Source: Dysosmobacter segnis
GTDB lineage: Bacteria; Bacillota; Clostridia; Oscillospirales; Oscillospiraceae
Assembly (NCBI RefSeq): GCF_014297285.1
Contig: NZ_JACOQI010000010.1
Location: 1-64,000 of the forward strand
DNA: 64,000 nucleotides
Reading direction: 5' to 3'
Under the pieces are notes generated by a model, which was not told the DNA's origin, ran no database searches, and was given only the letters and a program-made list of their open reading frames with translations. The position numbers and the translations under genes were made by a program. Positions 7,604 through 15,360 of the stretch are shown here, in pieces; position 1 is the stretch's first letter, and each line of letters starts with the position of its first letter.

Positions 7604-8230
7604 ATGTCAGAAAAGAAGATCACCATTCGTTTGGAAACCAAAGACGATTACCGTGCCGTTGAAAACCTGACCCGCGAGGCCTTTTGGAATGTCTACCGCC
7701 CCGGCTGCATGGAGCACTATGTGCTGCACTGCTATCGGGATGACCCGGCTTTTGTGCCGGAGCTGGACTTCGTCATGGAGCTGGACGGTGAGCTGATTGG
7801 GCAGGTCATCTATGTGCGGTCAGAAATCGACTGCGATGACGGAAGAAAGGTGCCGATCATGACCTTCGGTCCCCTTGGCATTGCGCCCGCATACAAGCGG
7901 CAGGGCTACGGGAAGCAACTGCTGGACTATTCCATGGAAAAAGCAAAGGAAATGGGCGCGGGTGCGCTTGCCATCACCGGCAATATTGACTTTTACGGCA
8001 AGTCCGGTTTCGTTCCGGCAAAAACCAAGGGCGTGCGCTATGCCGATGATCCGGAGGCGGATTATTTTCTCATCAAGGAGCTGACGCCCGGCTTTTTGGA
8101 CGGCATCTCCGGCACTTATAAAGACCCTGAGGGATATTTTGTTTGCGAGAAGAATCCGGAAGCATTTGAACAGTTTGAAGCGACCTTCCCGAAGAAGGAA
8201 AAGCTAAAGCTGCCGGGACAGCTGTTCTGA
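7604..8230 (+). CDS. GNAT-family N-acetyltransferase
   Basis: This 208-residue protein has the GNAT acetyl-CoA loop LGIAPAYKRQGYGKQLLDY near residues 86-104, a V/I-G-PLGIxPxxxxxGxGxxL motif. An AITGNIDFYGKSGF segment follows near 124-137, where many GNATs show the YxxxGF motif. AAGGAGAA lies eight bases before the ATG. The acceptor substrate cannot be told. It is followed after 17 bases by a DUF3795 gene. Confidence 0.9.
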   Translation: MSEKKITIRLETKDDYRAVENLTREAFWNVYRPGCMEHYVLHCYRDDPAFVPELDFVMELDGELIGQVIYVRSEIDCDDGRKVPIMTFGPLGIAPAYKRQGYGKQLLDYSMEKAKEMGAGALAITGNIDFYGKSGFVPAKTKGVRYADDPEADYFLIKELTPGFLDGISGTYKDPEGYFVCEKNPEAFEQFEATFPKKEKLKLPGQLF

Positions 8231-8247
8231 GCAGGAGGAATCTGAGT

Positions 8248-8520
8248 ATGATCGAGTCAAGATGTGGGCTTCGGTGCAGTGATTGCAACTTTCGGGAATC
8301 GATGGGCTGCAAAGGGTGTGTGAATATGGACAAACCCTTCTGGGCGGATAGCTGTCCCGTGAAATCATGCTGTGAAAAGAAGGGCTTGCAGCATTGCGGC
8401 GAATGCGATGACTTCGTTTGTCCTTTATTACATACTTTTGCTTACGACATGGAGCAAAGCGATAACGGCGCAAGAATCGAGCAATGCCAAAAATGGTGTA
8501 ACAATAATGGCATCCAGTAA
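8248..8520 (+). CDS. DUF3795 cysteine-rich protein
   Basis: This 90-residue protein carries 13 Cys in CGLRCSDC, GCKGCVN, CPVKSCC and HCGECDDFVCP clusters, the standard spacing of DUF3795. Such proteins probably bind zinc or a cluster, but their role is unknown. GCAGGAGG precedes the start. Its last codons overlap the start of a truncated TfoX gene. Confidence 0.8.
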   Translation: MIESRCGLRCSDCNFRESMGCKGCVNMDKPFWADSCPVKSCCEKKGLQHCGECDDFVCPLLHTFAYDMEQSDNGARIEQCQKWCNNNGIQ

Positions 8521-8566
8521 AGAGTATCTTCATTTCATTCTGGAACAGCTATCCGATTTGGACGAT
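8507..8566 (+). pseudogene. N-terminal remnant of a TfoX-family gene
   Basis: The frame starts MASSKEYLHFILEQLSDLDD, the standard N-terminus of TfoX/Sxy N-terminal-domain proteins. After residue 20 the expected MMGEY core is replaced by unrelated sequence that belongs to a minus-strand fragment. The junction is therefore at about 8566. Confidence 0.6.
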
Positions 8567-8732
8567 ATGCCTCGGCCCGGCGGTATCCGAGTGGGATCGT
8601 CCAGTTCCTCCAGCTCCGGATCATCCCCACCGATAATTTCGGAGCATGTCATTTCCACAAGTCCAATATCCTCCGGCGCAATGCCCTGTATGTCAGGGAG
8701 ATCATATACGCTCTGTGCGTCGGCGACCTGCC
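8567..8732 (-). pseudogene. Unidentified coding fragment fused to ParA
   Basis: On the minus strand, one frame off from ParA, this piece reads [20 protein letters not shown] then [16 protein letters not shown] and PELEELDDPTRIPPG. The composition is that of a real acidic protein C-terminal region, but I do not recognise it. It is bounded by the ParA break on one side and the TfoX break on the other. Confidence 0.35.
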
Positions 8733-9161
8733 GCAGTAGTCGTATTGCTCTCGGAGAGCGTCCAACAGCTTGTCCATCACCTTTTCGCAGAGTGTCTCTG
8801 CCTCCCCCGCTGTGTTGTACTGCGAAAGCTGCATAACCTGTAAGCGGGCAGCGGCATCTGCCAGCCGCTTATTAGCAGGGATCAGGTCAATGCCAGTCTC
8901 CGTATGTATCACGGCGCGGGGAAGATGCAGTTCCAAGTCTTCCGGCGAGTCGATTTGAACAAGCAGCAGCTTCGCCAGCGTATTTATCTGTTCACCCGGC
9001 GTATAGCCAAGTGCTGCTGTAAGATTACCCTGCGGGTCATTGTCGATCAGCAGGACCTTTTTGTTTTCAATTGTAAGAGCAGCAGCAAGATTCAGTGCTG
9101 TTGTAGTCTTACCCACACCACCCTTAGAGTTGGTGATAGATATTACAGTGTTTTCCCTCAT
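8733..9161 (-). pseudogene. 5' part of a ParA/Soj partition ATPase
   Basis: The first 143 residues are a typical Par[21 protein letters not shown] holds the deviant Walker A motif, [12 protein letters not shown] is the Walker A' motif, and the match continues to LREQYDY. The conserved IIDTLPSLG that should follow is missing; the frame reads into unrelated sequence and stops at 8649. About half the protein is lost. It likely came from an integrative element or plasmid. Pipelines may call 8649-9161 as a CDS. Confidence 0.75.
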
Positions 9162-9228
9162 ATATATTACTCCTAATAGTCATAAAATTTTGTAGCTGCG
9201 ACATCATTTTTATAGAGATATGAAGGGT

Positions 9229-9292
9229 GAATACTGACTGACTGTATTGAGCTCTCCTATATTGGTGTAAGATTGGTGTAAAATCAGTATTC
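9229..9292. repeat. Iteron-like repeats upstream of parA
   Basis: Two adjoining 11-base repeats (ATTGGTGTAAG at 9261 and ATTGGTGTAAA at 9272) are flanked by inverted GAATACTGA (9229) and TCAGTATTC (9284). This layout upstream of parA recalls a partition or autoregulatory site. A further palindrome GTTAAT-TC-ATTAAC lies at 9372-9385. Confidence 0.4.
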
Positions 9293-9400
9293 TTGCATAT
9301 TCTACATTCTGTAGAAGCATTGCAGCGCAACGGTTTGACCGCTCCAAAACGCATTCCGTTAAATATCTAACGTTAATTCATTAACATTTTCAGACTTCCG

Positions 9401-9429
9401 TTTACAGCGCCGCTTTTTTATGTTAAAAT
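9401..9429 (+). promoter_or_regulatory. trmB promoter
   Basis: TTTACA (9401-9406), 17 bp, TAAAAT (9424-9429), with the trmB start 34 bases downstream. Confidence 0.6.
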
Positions 9430-9462
9430 GAGTTGATTCTTGACCTGCGGAGGTTTTTGATA

Positions 9463-10158
9463 ATGAGAATGCGGAAAAAGAAGAATCTGGTCCCCCGAAT
9501 GGAGCGCTGCGCCGCGCAGCTGATCCGGGACCCCTATGAGCACCGGGGCCACTGGCGGGATCTGATGCCCCAGGCCCGGGAGTTGCGGGTAGAGCTGGGC
9601 TGCGGCAAGGGCCGCTTCACCCACGGCACCGCTGCGGCAGAGCCGGATGTGCTGTTCATCGCCATTGAGATGGTGCCGGACGCCATGGTGGTGGCCATGG
9701 AACGGTGCGTGAACGACGGTCTCACCAATGTGTTTTTCGTGGACGCCAACGCTGACCAGCTCCCCCAGTTCTTCGCCCCCGGTGAGGTGGACCGGATCTA
9801 CGTCAACTTCTGCGATCCCTGGCCCAGCAAGCGCCATGCCAAGCGCCGCCTGACTCACGGCAACTTCCTGAAGCTGTACCGTCAGGTGCTGAAAATGGGC
9901 GGTCAGATCCACTTCAAGACTGACAACCAGCCCCTGTTCGAGTTCTCCGTGGAGGAGCTGCCCCAGTTTGGCTTTGAGCTGTCTGAGGTCACCCGGAATC
10001 TCCATGAAAACGGCCCGGTGGGCGTTATGACGGACTATGAGGTCAAGTTCCACGAGCTGGGCCAGCCCATCAACCGCTGCGTGGGCACCATGGTAGACTG
10101 GGAAGAACCAGAAGTTCCGGAGGACGTGGAACCCGCTGAGGAAACTGTTGAGGAATAA
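9463..10158 (+). CDS. trmB: tRNA (guanine-N7-)-methyltransferase
   Basis: TrmB methylates G46 of tRNA to m7G using SAM. The 231-residue product shows VELGCGKGRF near residue 43 (SAM site), an acidic FIAIEM segment, and the family hallmark FCDPWPSKRHAKRR near 122, which binds the target base. ATG 9463 is chosen because GGAGG sits nine bases upstream; the open frame extends ten codons further back without an ATG. An acidic tail (PEVPEDVEPAEETVEE) is longer than usual. Single gene with its own promoter and terminator. Confidence 0.95.
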   Translation: MRMRKKKNLVPRMERCAAQLIRDPYEHRGHWRDLMPQARELRVELGCGKGRFTHGTAAAEPDVLFIAIEMVPDAMVVAMERCVNDGLTNVFFVDANADQLPQFFAPGEVDRIYVNFCDPWPSKRHAKRRLTHGNFLKLYRQVLKMGGQIHFKTDNQPLFEFSVEELPQFGFELSEVTRNLHENGPVGVMTDYEVKFHELGQPINRCVGTMVDWEEPEVPEDVEPAEETVEE

Positions 10159-10166
10159 GAACGGGA

Positions 10167-10190
10167 GGACGCGCCGATGGGCGCGTCCTT
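10167..10190 (+). terminator. trmB terminator
   Basis: GGACGCGCC pairs with GGCGCGTCC around a GATG loop, followed by TTTTA. Confidence 0.85.
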
Positions 10191-10243
10191 TTACTGTTTT
10201 CTGTAAAGACAGCCCTCTCCCCTATTTTTCAAAATCTACACGC

Positions 10244-10277
10244 AAAAAACCTCTTCGGTTTCCCGAAGAGGTTTTTG
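10244..10277 (-). terminator. Terminator of infC-rpmI-rplT
   Basis: AACCTCTTCGG and CCGAAGAGGTT stem with A and T runs on both sides; it can act on either strand but fits the minus-strand ribosomal operon best. Confidence 0.85.
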
Positions 10278-10294
10278 TTTGAAGAACTGTGTAA

Positions 10295-10645
10295 TTAAGC
10301 CTTCTTGGCGATCTCGATCAGCTGAGTGAATGCAGCGGGGTTGGAGATAGCCATCTCAGAGAGCATCTTGCGGTTGATCTCGATGCCGGCGACCTTCAGG
10401 CCGTGCATGAAGGTGGAGTAGTTCATGCCGTTCATCTTGCAGGCAGCGGAGATACGGGTGATCCACAAGCTGCGGAAGTCACGCTTCTTCAGCTTGCGGC
10501 CGGTGTAAGCGTAGGTCAGGGACTTCATGACGGCCTGGTTCGCCATCTTGAAGTGCTTGGACTTGGAACCCCAATAGCCCTTGGCCAGCTTCAGAACTTT
10601 ATTTCTTCTCTTGCGCGTCATCATCGCGCCCTTGACTCTTGCCAT
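10295..10645 (-). CDS. rplT: 50S ribosomal protein L20
   Basis: L20 is a primary 23S rRNA-binding protein needed for early 50S assembly. The 116-residue product has the standard start [16 protein letters not shown], then [15 protein letters not shown], and the globular [14 protein letters not shown] region, at full family length. It is last in infC-rpmI-rplT. In Firmicutes L20 represses its own operon by binding a leader that mimics its 23S site; a structured leader is present at 11435-11590. Confidence 0.98.
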   Translation of the reverse strand: MARVKGAMMTRKRRNKVLKLAKGYWGSKSKHFKMANQAVMKSLTYAYTGRKLKKRDFRSLWITRISAACKMNGMNYSTFMHGLKVAGIEINRKMLSEMAISNPAAFTQLIEIAKKA

Positions 10646-10679
10646 TTGTAGTAGCCTCCTATTTCAAACGTCTCGTTAC

Positions 10680-10877
10680 TTATTTGTAGGGGATCATCTT
10701 GCGGACAGCGTCCATATTGGTGACGTCCGCATAACCGCCTGCGCGCAGACGACGAGTGCGCTTGGTGTCCTTCTTGGTGAGGATGTGGCTCTTGAAAGCC
10801 TTGGCGCGCTTGACCTTGCCGGTCTTGGTGAGATTGAAGCGCTTCTTGGCGCCGCTGTGAGTCTTCAGTTTCGGCAT
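10680..10877 (-). CDS. rpmI: 50S ribosomal protein L35
   Basis: A 65-residue basic protein, [14 protein letters not shown] at the start and VRKMIPYK at the end, full length for L35. The ATG at 10877 follows a GGAG-type RBS; the frame stays open to 11003 but that part overlaps infC. Middle gene of infC-rpmI-rplT. Confidence 0.97.
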   Translation of the reverse strand: MPKLKTHSGAKKRFNLTKTGKVKRAKAFKSHILTKKDTKRTRRLRAGGYADVTNMDAVRKMIPYK

Positions 10878-10915
10878 TGTAGTTGCTCCTTCCGTGTATT
10901 GAAATCTCTTGAAAT

Positions 10916-11434
10916 TTACTTGCTCGTCTTGGGAGAGAGGAAGATGGACATCATACGGCCCTCCAGCTTGGCGCTCTTGTCCATGTTGGCCACCTCGGCG
11001 CACTGCTCAGCAAACTGGTTCAGCAGATCCCGGCCGATGTCCGTATGTGCCATTTCGCGGCCGCGGAAGCGGACGGAAACCTTCACCCGGTTGCCATCGG
11101 CAATGAACTTCTGGGCGTTCTTGAGCTTCGTGTTGAAGTCTCCCACGTCGATGCCCGGTGACATCCGGATCTCCTTGATCTCTACCACATGCTGATTCTT
11201 GCGGGCTTCCTTCTCCTTCTTGCTCTGCTCAAAGCGGAACTTCCCGTAGTTCATGAGCTTGCAGACGGGGGGGACGGCCTGGGGCGAGATCTTGACAAGA
11301 TCCAAGCCCTGCTCATCCGCGATCTTCAGGGCCTCCAGGGAACTCATGATGCCCAGCTGCTGACCTTCAGCGCCGATGAGTCGGATCTCCTTGTCGAGAA
11401 TGTCCTCATTCAGTTCATGCATTTGCTTAGCTAT
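10916..11434 (-). CDS. infC: Translation initiation factor IF-3, probable ATA start
   Basis: IF-3 binds the 30S subunit and checks the start codon and initiator tRNA. The protein has the N-terminal domain ([22 protein letters not shown]) and the C-terminal RNA-binding domain ([30 protein letters not shown]). The first ATG in frame (11422) lies 22 bases from AGGAGG, too far. Four codons earlier an ATA (11434-11432) sits ten bases from AGGAGG, giving (M)[11 protein letters not shown] rare start codon is known for infC because IF-3 discriminates against it and so limits its own synthesis. I therefore favour ATA; the ATG form is 168 residues. Confidence 0.93.
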   Translation of the reverse strand: MAKQMHELNEDILDKEIRLIGAEGQQLGIMSSLEALKIADEQGLDLVKISPQAVPPVCKLMNYGKFRFEQSKKEKEARKNQHVVEIKEIRMSPGIDVGDFNTKLKNAQKFIADGNRVKVSVRFRGREMAHTDIGRDLLNQFAEQCAEVANMDKSAKLEGRMMSIFLSPKTSK

Positions 11435-11590
11435 GGTCGAAGCACCTCCTTCTAAAAATCACAAAACGCGGATACCATTTTGGCATCCGCGCAACAACAA
11501 ACCGCCCTGCGGCAGTCTGGTAACAACGCTGTTGACCTCTTTGCGTCATGCTGGAGGTGAGGCGGATGCAATCAGCCTTCTTTGTTTTGC
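11435..11590 (-). promoter_or_regulatory. L20-type leader of infC-rpmI-rplT
   Basis: About 155 bases separate the promoter from infC and hold strong secondary structure (a CCGCCCTGCGGC region, the attenuator, and the AGGAGG site). Position and operon are those of the Firmicute ribosomal L20 leader. I did not fold it, so family membership is by context. Confidence 0.6.
11454..11491 (-). terminator. Attenuator in the infC leader
   Basis: On the minus strand CGCGGATGCC and GGTATCCGCG form a stem with an AAAAT loop and a TTTT tail, directly before the infC RBS. Placed after the leader and before the first gene, it is a premature terminator controlled by the leader. Confidence 0.75.
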
Positions 11591-11596
11591 CTTGAT

Positions 11597-11625
11597 AGTA
11601 TACCAAACCATTTCTGATCTGTCAA
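11597..11625 (-). promoter_or_regulatory. Promoter of infC-rpmI-rplT
   Basis: On the minus strand TTGACA (11625-11620), exactly 17 bp, and TATACT (11602-11597). A near-perfect σA promoter. Confidence 0.85.
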
Positions 11626-11737
11626 CAGGAAAATCAAGAAATTTTTTCTTTTTTGTGAATAGTTTTCCCCGCGGCGGCAACACTATCTTCTGTACGCAGA
11701 CCGTCCCCCCGTGGGGACAGGAAAGGAGGCACGTTCC

Positions 11738-11824
11738 ATGCAGGAGAAAAACCGGGAGAGCAACCAGAAAAACGCTCAGAAGGAGCCCAATGAGCAGAAG
11801 AACCAGAAAAACGACCGCAAGTAA
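11738..11824 (+). CDS. 28-residue hydrophilic small protein
   Basis: A tiny frame starts MQEKNRESNQKNAQKEPN and is rich in Asn, Gln, Lys and Glu without hydrophobic residues. AAAGGAGG lies eight to nine bases before the ATG and a strong terminator follows 22 bases after the stop, so it looks like a monocistronic expressed gene. Composition recalls small spore-coat or SASP-like peptides of Clostridia, but I cannot assign it. Short enough to be missed by gene callers. Confidence 0.5.
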   Translation: MQEKNRESNQKNAQKEPNEQKNQKNDRK

Positions 11825-11845
11825 GCCGGCGGCCATCCCATACGC

Positions 11846-11880
11846 AAGCGGCCCGGAGTTTCCGGGCCGCTTTTCTTTTG
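11846..11880 (+). terminator. Terminator after the 28-residue gene
   Basis: AAGCGGCCCGG and CCGGGCCGCTT stem with AGTTT loop, followed by TTCTTTT. Confidence 0.85.
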
Positions 11881-11939
11881 ATTTTCTCTGCGTTCATTAA
11901 ACCAGTTTTCGTCAATGGGCGATTCAGCGAGGGATCCCG

Positions 11940-12017
11940 TCACGCGGCGGCTGCGTTCTTCGGCCGGCTCAGATGCCAGATCATGCCGATGGCAAAGCCG
12001 ATGACCGCCGGGAGCAG
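11940..12017 (-). pseudogene. In-frame C-terminal tail of brnQ beyond the TAG
   Basis: Twenty-five codons in the brnQ frame encode a hydrophobic helix and PKNAAAA before TGA. This piece continues the carrier and is not a separate gene. It is translated only if the TAG is suppressed, absent in other strains, or a sequencing error. Confidence 0.6.
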
Positions 12018-13304
12018 CTAGCCCAAATTCTTGTCGAACAGCGGAAGATTGGCTGCGGCGAACCGGATGGGTGCCTCCAGATGGAGGGCCGTCTGCGCGG
12101 AACCCGGCAGGGTCTTCATAAAGTCGAACAAAGCGGCGATCCATGTGGGGATCATCACGGCGATGTACACAATGCGGTCATGCCCGAAAAATCTGCCGAT
12201 AAACGCCAAGGTGATCAAGGCGATGGCAGGGGGATAGATCAACATGAGCACTGGGATAGAATAGTTGATAATGGCACTGAGGCCCACGTTGGAGACAGCG
12301 AAGGAAAAAGCCGTGAACAGAATGGCCCAACCCCGGTAGGAAAACTTTCCGCCGGTCATCTTGTCGAAGGTCTCTGCGCAGGCGGTGACCAGGCCGATTG
12401 AGGTTTTCAGGCAGGCGAAGGTAATGGTAACCGCCAGAATGAGCTGCCCCACGCCGCCCAAGTAATGCCCGGCGATCTGCGTCAGGGCCACGCCGCCGTT
12501 TTCAGACAGTTCAAACAGCCCTCTGGACTGAGCGCCCACCAGAATGGACACCACATAGATCAGTGCCATCAGCAGGCCCGTGAGGAGGCCGGAAGAGAGC
12601 ACGTCCTCCGCGATGGCGTCATCATTGGTCACGCCCATGCGGCGGATCACGTCAATCACCACGATGCCGAAGGCCAGACCGGCGATGGCGTCCATGGTGC
12701 CGTAGCCCTCGATCAGAGAGGGGAAAAATGCGTCACTCTGATAGGCCGCCACCGGCTCCACGGCAGACGCGGCGGCACCGGGGGCCAGCAGCGCCGCGAT
12801 CATCAGCACGGCAAAGAAGATCAGGAAAATAGGATTGATGATCTTGCCGATCCAGACGGTGATCTTGCCGGGGCGCAGAGAGAAAAACAGCACGAAGGCA
12901 AAAAACACGGCGGAGAAGATCAGCAGATACAGCCATTCCGCCCCGCTGTCCCCCAGCATGGGCGCGACGCCGGTGGTAAAGGACACCGTGGCGCATCTGG
13001 GAATGGCGAACAGCGGCCCGATGGTCAGATACAGCAGACAGGTGAAGAAGATGCCGTATCCCTTGCTCACCTTGCCGGCGAGGGTCTGTAAACCGTCGGA
13101 ATGGGTGATGCCGATGGCGGCCACACCGAAAACGGGGATCCCCACCGCCGTAATGATAAAGCCGATCATGGCGGGAATGGCGTTCCGGCCCGCCATCTGT
13201 CCCAGATGGACCGGGAAGATCAGATTGCCCGCGCCGAAAAACATGCCGAACAGCGTCCCGGCCACCAAAAGCTTCTGCCGGATCGTCAGCTTCTTCGTTG
13301 TCAT
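12018..13304 (-). CDS. brnQ: Branched-chain amino acid:cation symporter, truncated by TAG
   Basis: BrnQ/LIV-II carriers import Leu, Ile and Val with Na+ or H+. The 428 residues begin with a cytoplasmic segment and GTLFGMFFGAGNLIFP, the family hallmark, followed by about eleven hydrophobic segments. The frame ends at TAG 12018-12020 after LPLFDKNLG. Reading past it in frame gives LLPAVIGFAIGMIWHLSR and a basic tail ending at TGA 11940, a credible twelfth helix. One base change (TGG to TAG) explains this. Without it the carrier lacks its last helix and may be inactive. Divergent from a LysR gene that probably regulates it. Confidence 0.85.
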   Translation of the reverse strand: MTTKKLTIRQKLLVAGTLFGMFFGAGNLIFPVHLGQMAGRNAIPAMIGFIITAVGIPVFGVAAIGITHSDGLQTLAGKVSKGYGIFFTCLLYLTIGPLFAIPRCATVSFTTGVAPMLGDSGAEWLYLLIFSAVFFAFVLFFSLRPGKITVWIGKIINPIFLIFFAVLMIAALLAPGAAASAVEPVAAYQSDAFFPSLIEGYGTMDAIAGLAFGIVVIDVIRRMGVTNDDAIAEDVLSSGLLTGLLMALIYVVSILVGAQSRGLFELSENGGVALTQIAGHYLGGVGQLILAVTITFACLKTSIGLVTACAETFDKMTGGKFSYRGWAILFTAFSFAVSNVGLSAIINYSIPVLMLIYPPAIALITLAFIGRFFGHDRIVYIAVMIPTWIAALFDFMKTLPGSAQTALHLEAPIRFAAANLPLFDKNLG

Positions 13305-13346
13305 GGAACATCATCTCCTTTATGGGTCTTATCATATAGGAAACCC

Positions 13347-13374
13347 TTGCAAAAGAGAAACGCAGGGTTATAAT
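13347..13374 (+). promoter_or_regulatory. LysR-gene promoter in the divergent region
   Basis: TTGCAA (13347-13352), 16 bp and TATAAT (13369-13374) read toward the LysR gene. A TATGAT word on the other strand (13331-13336) suggests that brnQ's promoter overlaps, as is usual where a LysR protein controls a divergent target. Confidence 0.6.
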
Positions 13375-13416
13375 AGTTATATGACAAATCGTAATACATA
13401 GCTGAAGGAGGGAACC

Positions 13417-14292
13417 ATGGACAGCAAAAAGCTGGAGATCCTGATGACGGCAGTGAATCTGGGCAGCTTTTCCAAGGCCTCCGAGGTGGTGGGTTACACA
13501 CAGTCCGGCCTGACCCACCTCATCAACGGTCTGGAGCGAGAGATCGGCATGGCCCTCATTCGCCGGGACCACAGCGGCATTTCCCTGACAGAGAACGGTG
13601 AGGCTCTTCTGCCCGCCATCCGGGATTACCTCAGCGCCACGGCGAAGCTGGAAAACCAGATCGCCGCCATTACGCAGAAAAAGGCAGAGACCATCCGGGT
13701 GGCGGCCTATGCCAGCCTTGCCATGCACTGGATGCCGGAGATCCTGTACCGGTTCCGCCGGGTGTGCCCGGACACCGACGTGGATCTGCGGATGGTGGAC
13801 CACGAATTGGAGCCCTTTGAGCTGCTGGAGGAAGGCCGCACCGATGTGATTTTCGCCGCAAGGCAAAGCCATGTCAACTGCGACTGGACACCGCTGTACA
13901 ACGACATTATGTACGCCATCCTCCCGGAGGATTACCCCACCGGGGGACGGGACTCCTTCCCCATCGAGGAATTTGACGGAAAGGAATTTCTGATGCCCTA
14001 CGGTCGGTTCGACATTGACGTGAACGCCGCCCTCAGTCCCAGGGGCGTCCGACCCCAGATCCGCCCCTGTCATGTGGACGATGAAACGGTGATCCGCATG
14101 GTAAGCAAGGGACTGGGCGTCTCCATGATGACGGAGATCATGATGCGCGGCAGGACGCAGGGTGTCCAGACGCTGCCGGTCACGCCGCGGGCAGGCCGGG
14201 AATTGGGCATGGGGATGCCTCTGCGGAAAAATATGCCGGAGGAGGTCCTCCGTCTGCGGGACTGCGTGCTGGATTTCATCCACGAACTGTGA
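13417..14292 (+). CDS. LysR-family transcriptional regulator
   Basis: This 291-residue protein has an N-terminal winged helix typical of LysR (residues 3-60: LEILMTAVNLGSFSKASEVV, then YTQSGLTHLINGLEREIG and FxRxxSGxxLTExGE-like RRDHSGISLTENGEALL). A periplasmic-binding-like effector domain covers residues 90-285. GAAGGAGG precedes the ATG. It is divergent from brnQ across 112 bp, so it is a good candidate for branched-chain amino acid sensing; this is inference from position. Confidence 0.93.
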   Translation: MDSKKLEILMTAVNLGSFSKASEVVGYTQSGLTHLINGLEREIGMALIRRDHSGISLTENGEALLPAIRDYLSATAKLENQIAAITQKKAETIRVAAYASLAMHWMPEILYRFRRVCPDTDVDLRMVDHELEPFELLEEGRTDVIFAARQSHVNCDWTPLYNDIMYAILPEDYPTGGRDSFPIEEFDGKEFLMPYGRFDIDVNAALSPRGVRPQIRPCHVDDETVIRMVSKGLGVSMMTEIMMRGRTQGVQTLPVTPRAGRELGMGMPLRKNMPEEVLRLRDCVLDFIHEL

Positions 14293-14371
14293 CCAACCGG
14301 CGCTCCCCTGTTGTGATTCCATTCAAAATCAGCTATACTGAAATTCAAATTCTAAAAAAGGCGGTAGAGCC

Positions 14372-15226
14372 ATGAATCTCTGCGACGAACTGACGATCCG
14401 GATGCTGTTGGAACGCCACGGCTTTCATTTTTCCAAATCCATGGGGCAGAATTTTCTCATTGACCCCCAGATCCCCGCTGATATTGCGGCAGCGTCTCAG
14501 GCAGACGAGACCTGCGGTGTGCTGGAGATCGGCCCCGGCATCGGCCCTCTGACCTCCGAACTGGCCCAACGGGCCGGAAAGGTGGTCTCCATTGAGCTGG
14601 ACCGGGCGCTGCTGCCCATTCTGGCGGAGACCATGGCCCCTTATTCCAATGTAGAGATCGTCCCCGGAGACGTGACCCGGCTGGATCTCAAGGCCCTGAT
14701 CGACGAAAAATTCGCTGGCCTGCGGCCCATCGTCTGCGCCAACCTGCCCTACAACATCACCACGCCCGTGCTGACCGCGCTGGTGGATATTCCCGCCATC
14801 GAGTCCATCACCGTCCTGATCCAGAAGGAGGCCGCCCAGCGGCTCACCTCCGCCAAAGGCAGCGCCGACGGCGCGTTCCCCCTGCGGCTGCAATACGAAA
14901 TGGAAACAGAATGTCTCTTTGACGTCCCCCCGGAGAAATTTCTGCCCGCCCCCAAGGTGACTTCCACCGTTCTGCGGTGCGTCCGCCGGAAGGAGCCGCC
15001 GGTGGCCGTCCGAGATGAGGCGTTTTTCTTCCGGGTCATCAAGGGAGCCTTCCTGCTGCGGCGAAAAACCCTGTCCAATTCCCTGTCCGCTGCCCTGCCG
15101 GGGTGGGACAAGGCCGCCATTGCCGACGCCATCGCCGCCTGCGGCCTGCCTGCATCGGTCCGGGGAGAGGCGTTGACGTTAACGGAGTTCGCTGCCCTGA
15201 CAGACGCGCTGGCGGAGCGGAAATAA
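14372..15226 (+). CDS. rsmA: 16S rRNA (adenine1518-N6/adenine1519-N6)-dimethyltransferase
   Basis: RsmA/KsgA dimethylates two adjacent adenines in the 3'-terminal hairpin of 16S rRNA. The 284-residue product shows KSMGQNFLID near residue 22, the SAM motif LEIGPGIGPLT near 52, the acidic SIELD at the end of strand 2, and NLPYNITTPV near 119, the NLPY adenine-binding motif. Full family length. In Bacillus ksgA neighbours yabE; here a yabE-like G5/3D gene lies 2 kb downstream on the other strand. Confidence 0.97.
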   Translation: MNLCDELTIRMLLERHGFHFSKSMGQNFLIDPQIPADIAAASQADETCGVLEIGPGIGPLTSELAQRAGKVVSIELDRALLPILAETMAPYSNVEIVPGDVTRLDLKALIDEKFAGLRPIVCANLPYNITTPVLTALVDIPAIESITVLIQKEAAQRLTSAKGSADGAFPLRLQYEMETECLFDVPPEKFLPAPKVTSTVLRCVRRKEPPVAVRDEAFFFRVIKGAFLLRRKTLSNSLSAALPGWDKAAIADAIAACGLPASVRGEALTLTEFAALTDALAERK

Positions 15227-15294
15227 CCGCCGCCCTGCCGCGAAAAGTCACAAAAGGAACCGTCCTCTTTGCCGGAACTTGTCATCTTCATAAC

Positions 15295-15323
15295 TTGCTT
15301 TTTCCCCTGCGTTCCAGTATCAT
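15295..15323 (+). promoter_or_regulatory. pckA promoter
   Basis: TTGCTT (15295-15300), 17 bp and TATCAT (15318-15323), 38 bases ahead of the pckA ATG. Confidence 0.6.
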
Positions 15324-15360
15324 ACAGTTATCAACCATGATTACAAGGAGGTATCCCGAT

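Noticed and set aside
12018..12020. TAG as a recoded amino acid (stop codon reassignment)
   Set aside because: Other genes in the window end normally in TAA, TGA or TAG, and no suppressor tRNA or pyrrolysine gene is visible. A point mutation or sequencing error explains it better.
15103..15360. N-terminal extension of PckA
   Set aside because: The extra 86 codons overlap rsmA and the pckA promoter and RBS; the conserved protein starts at 15361.
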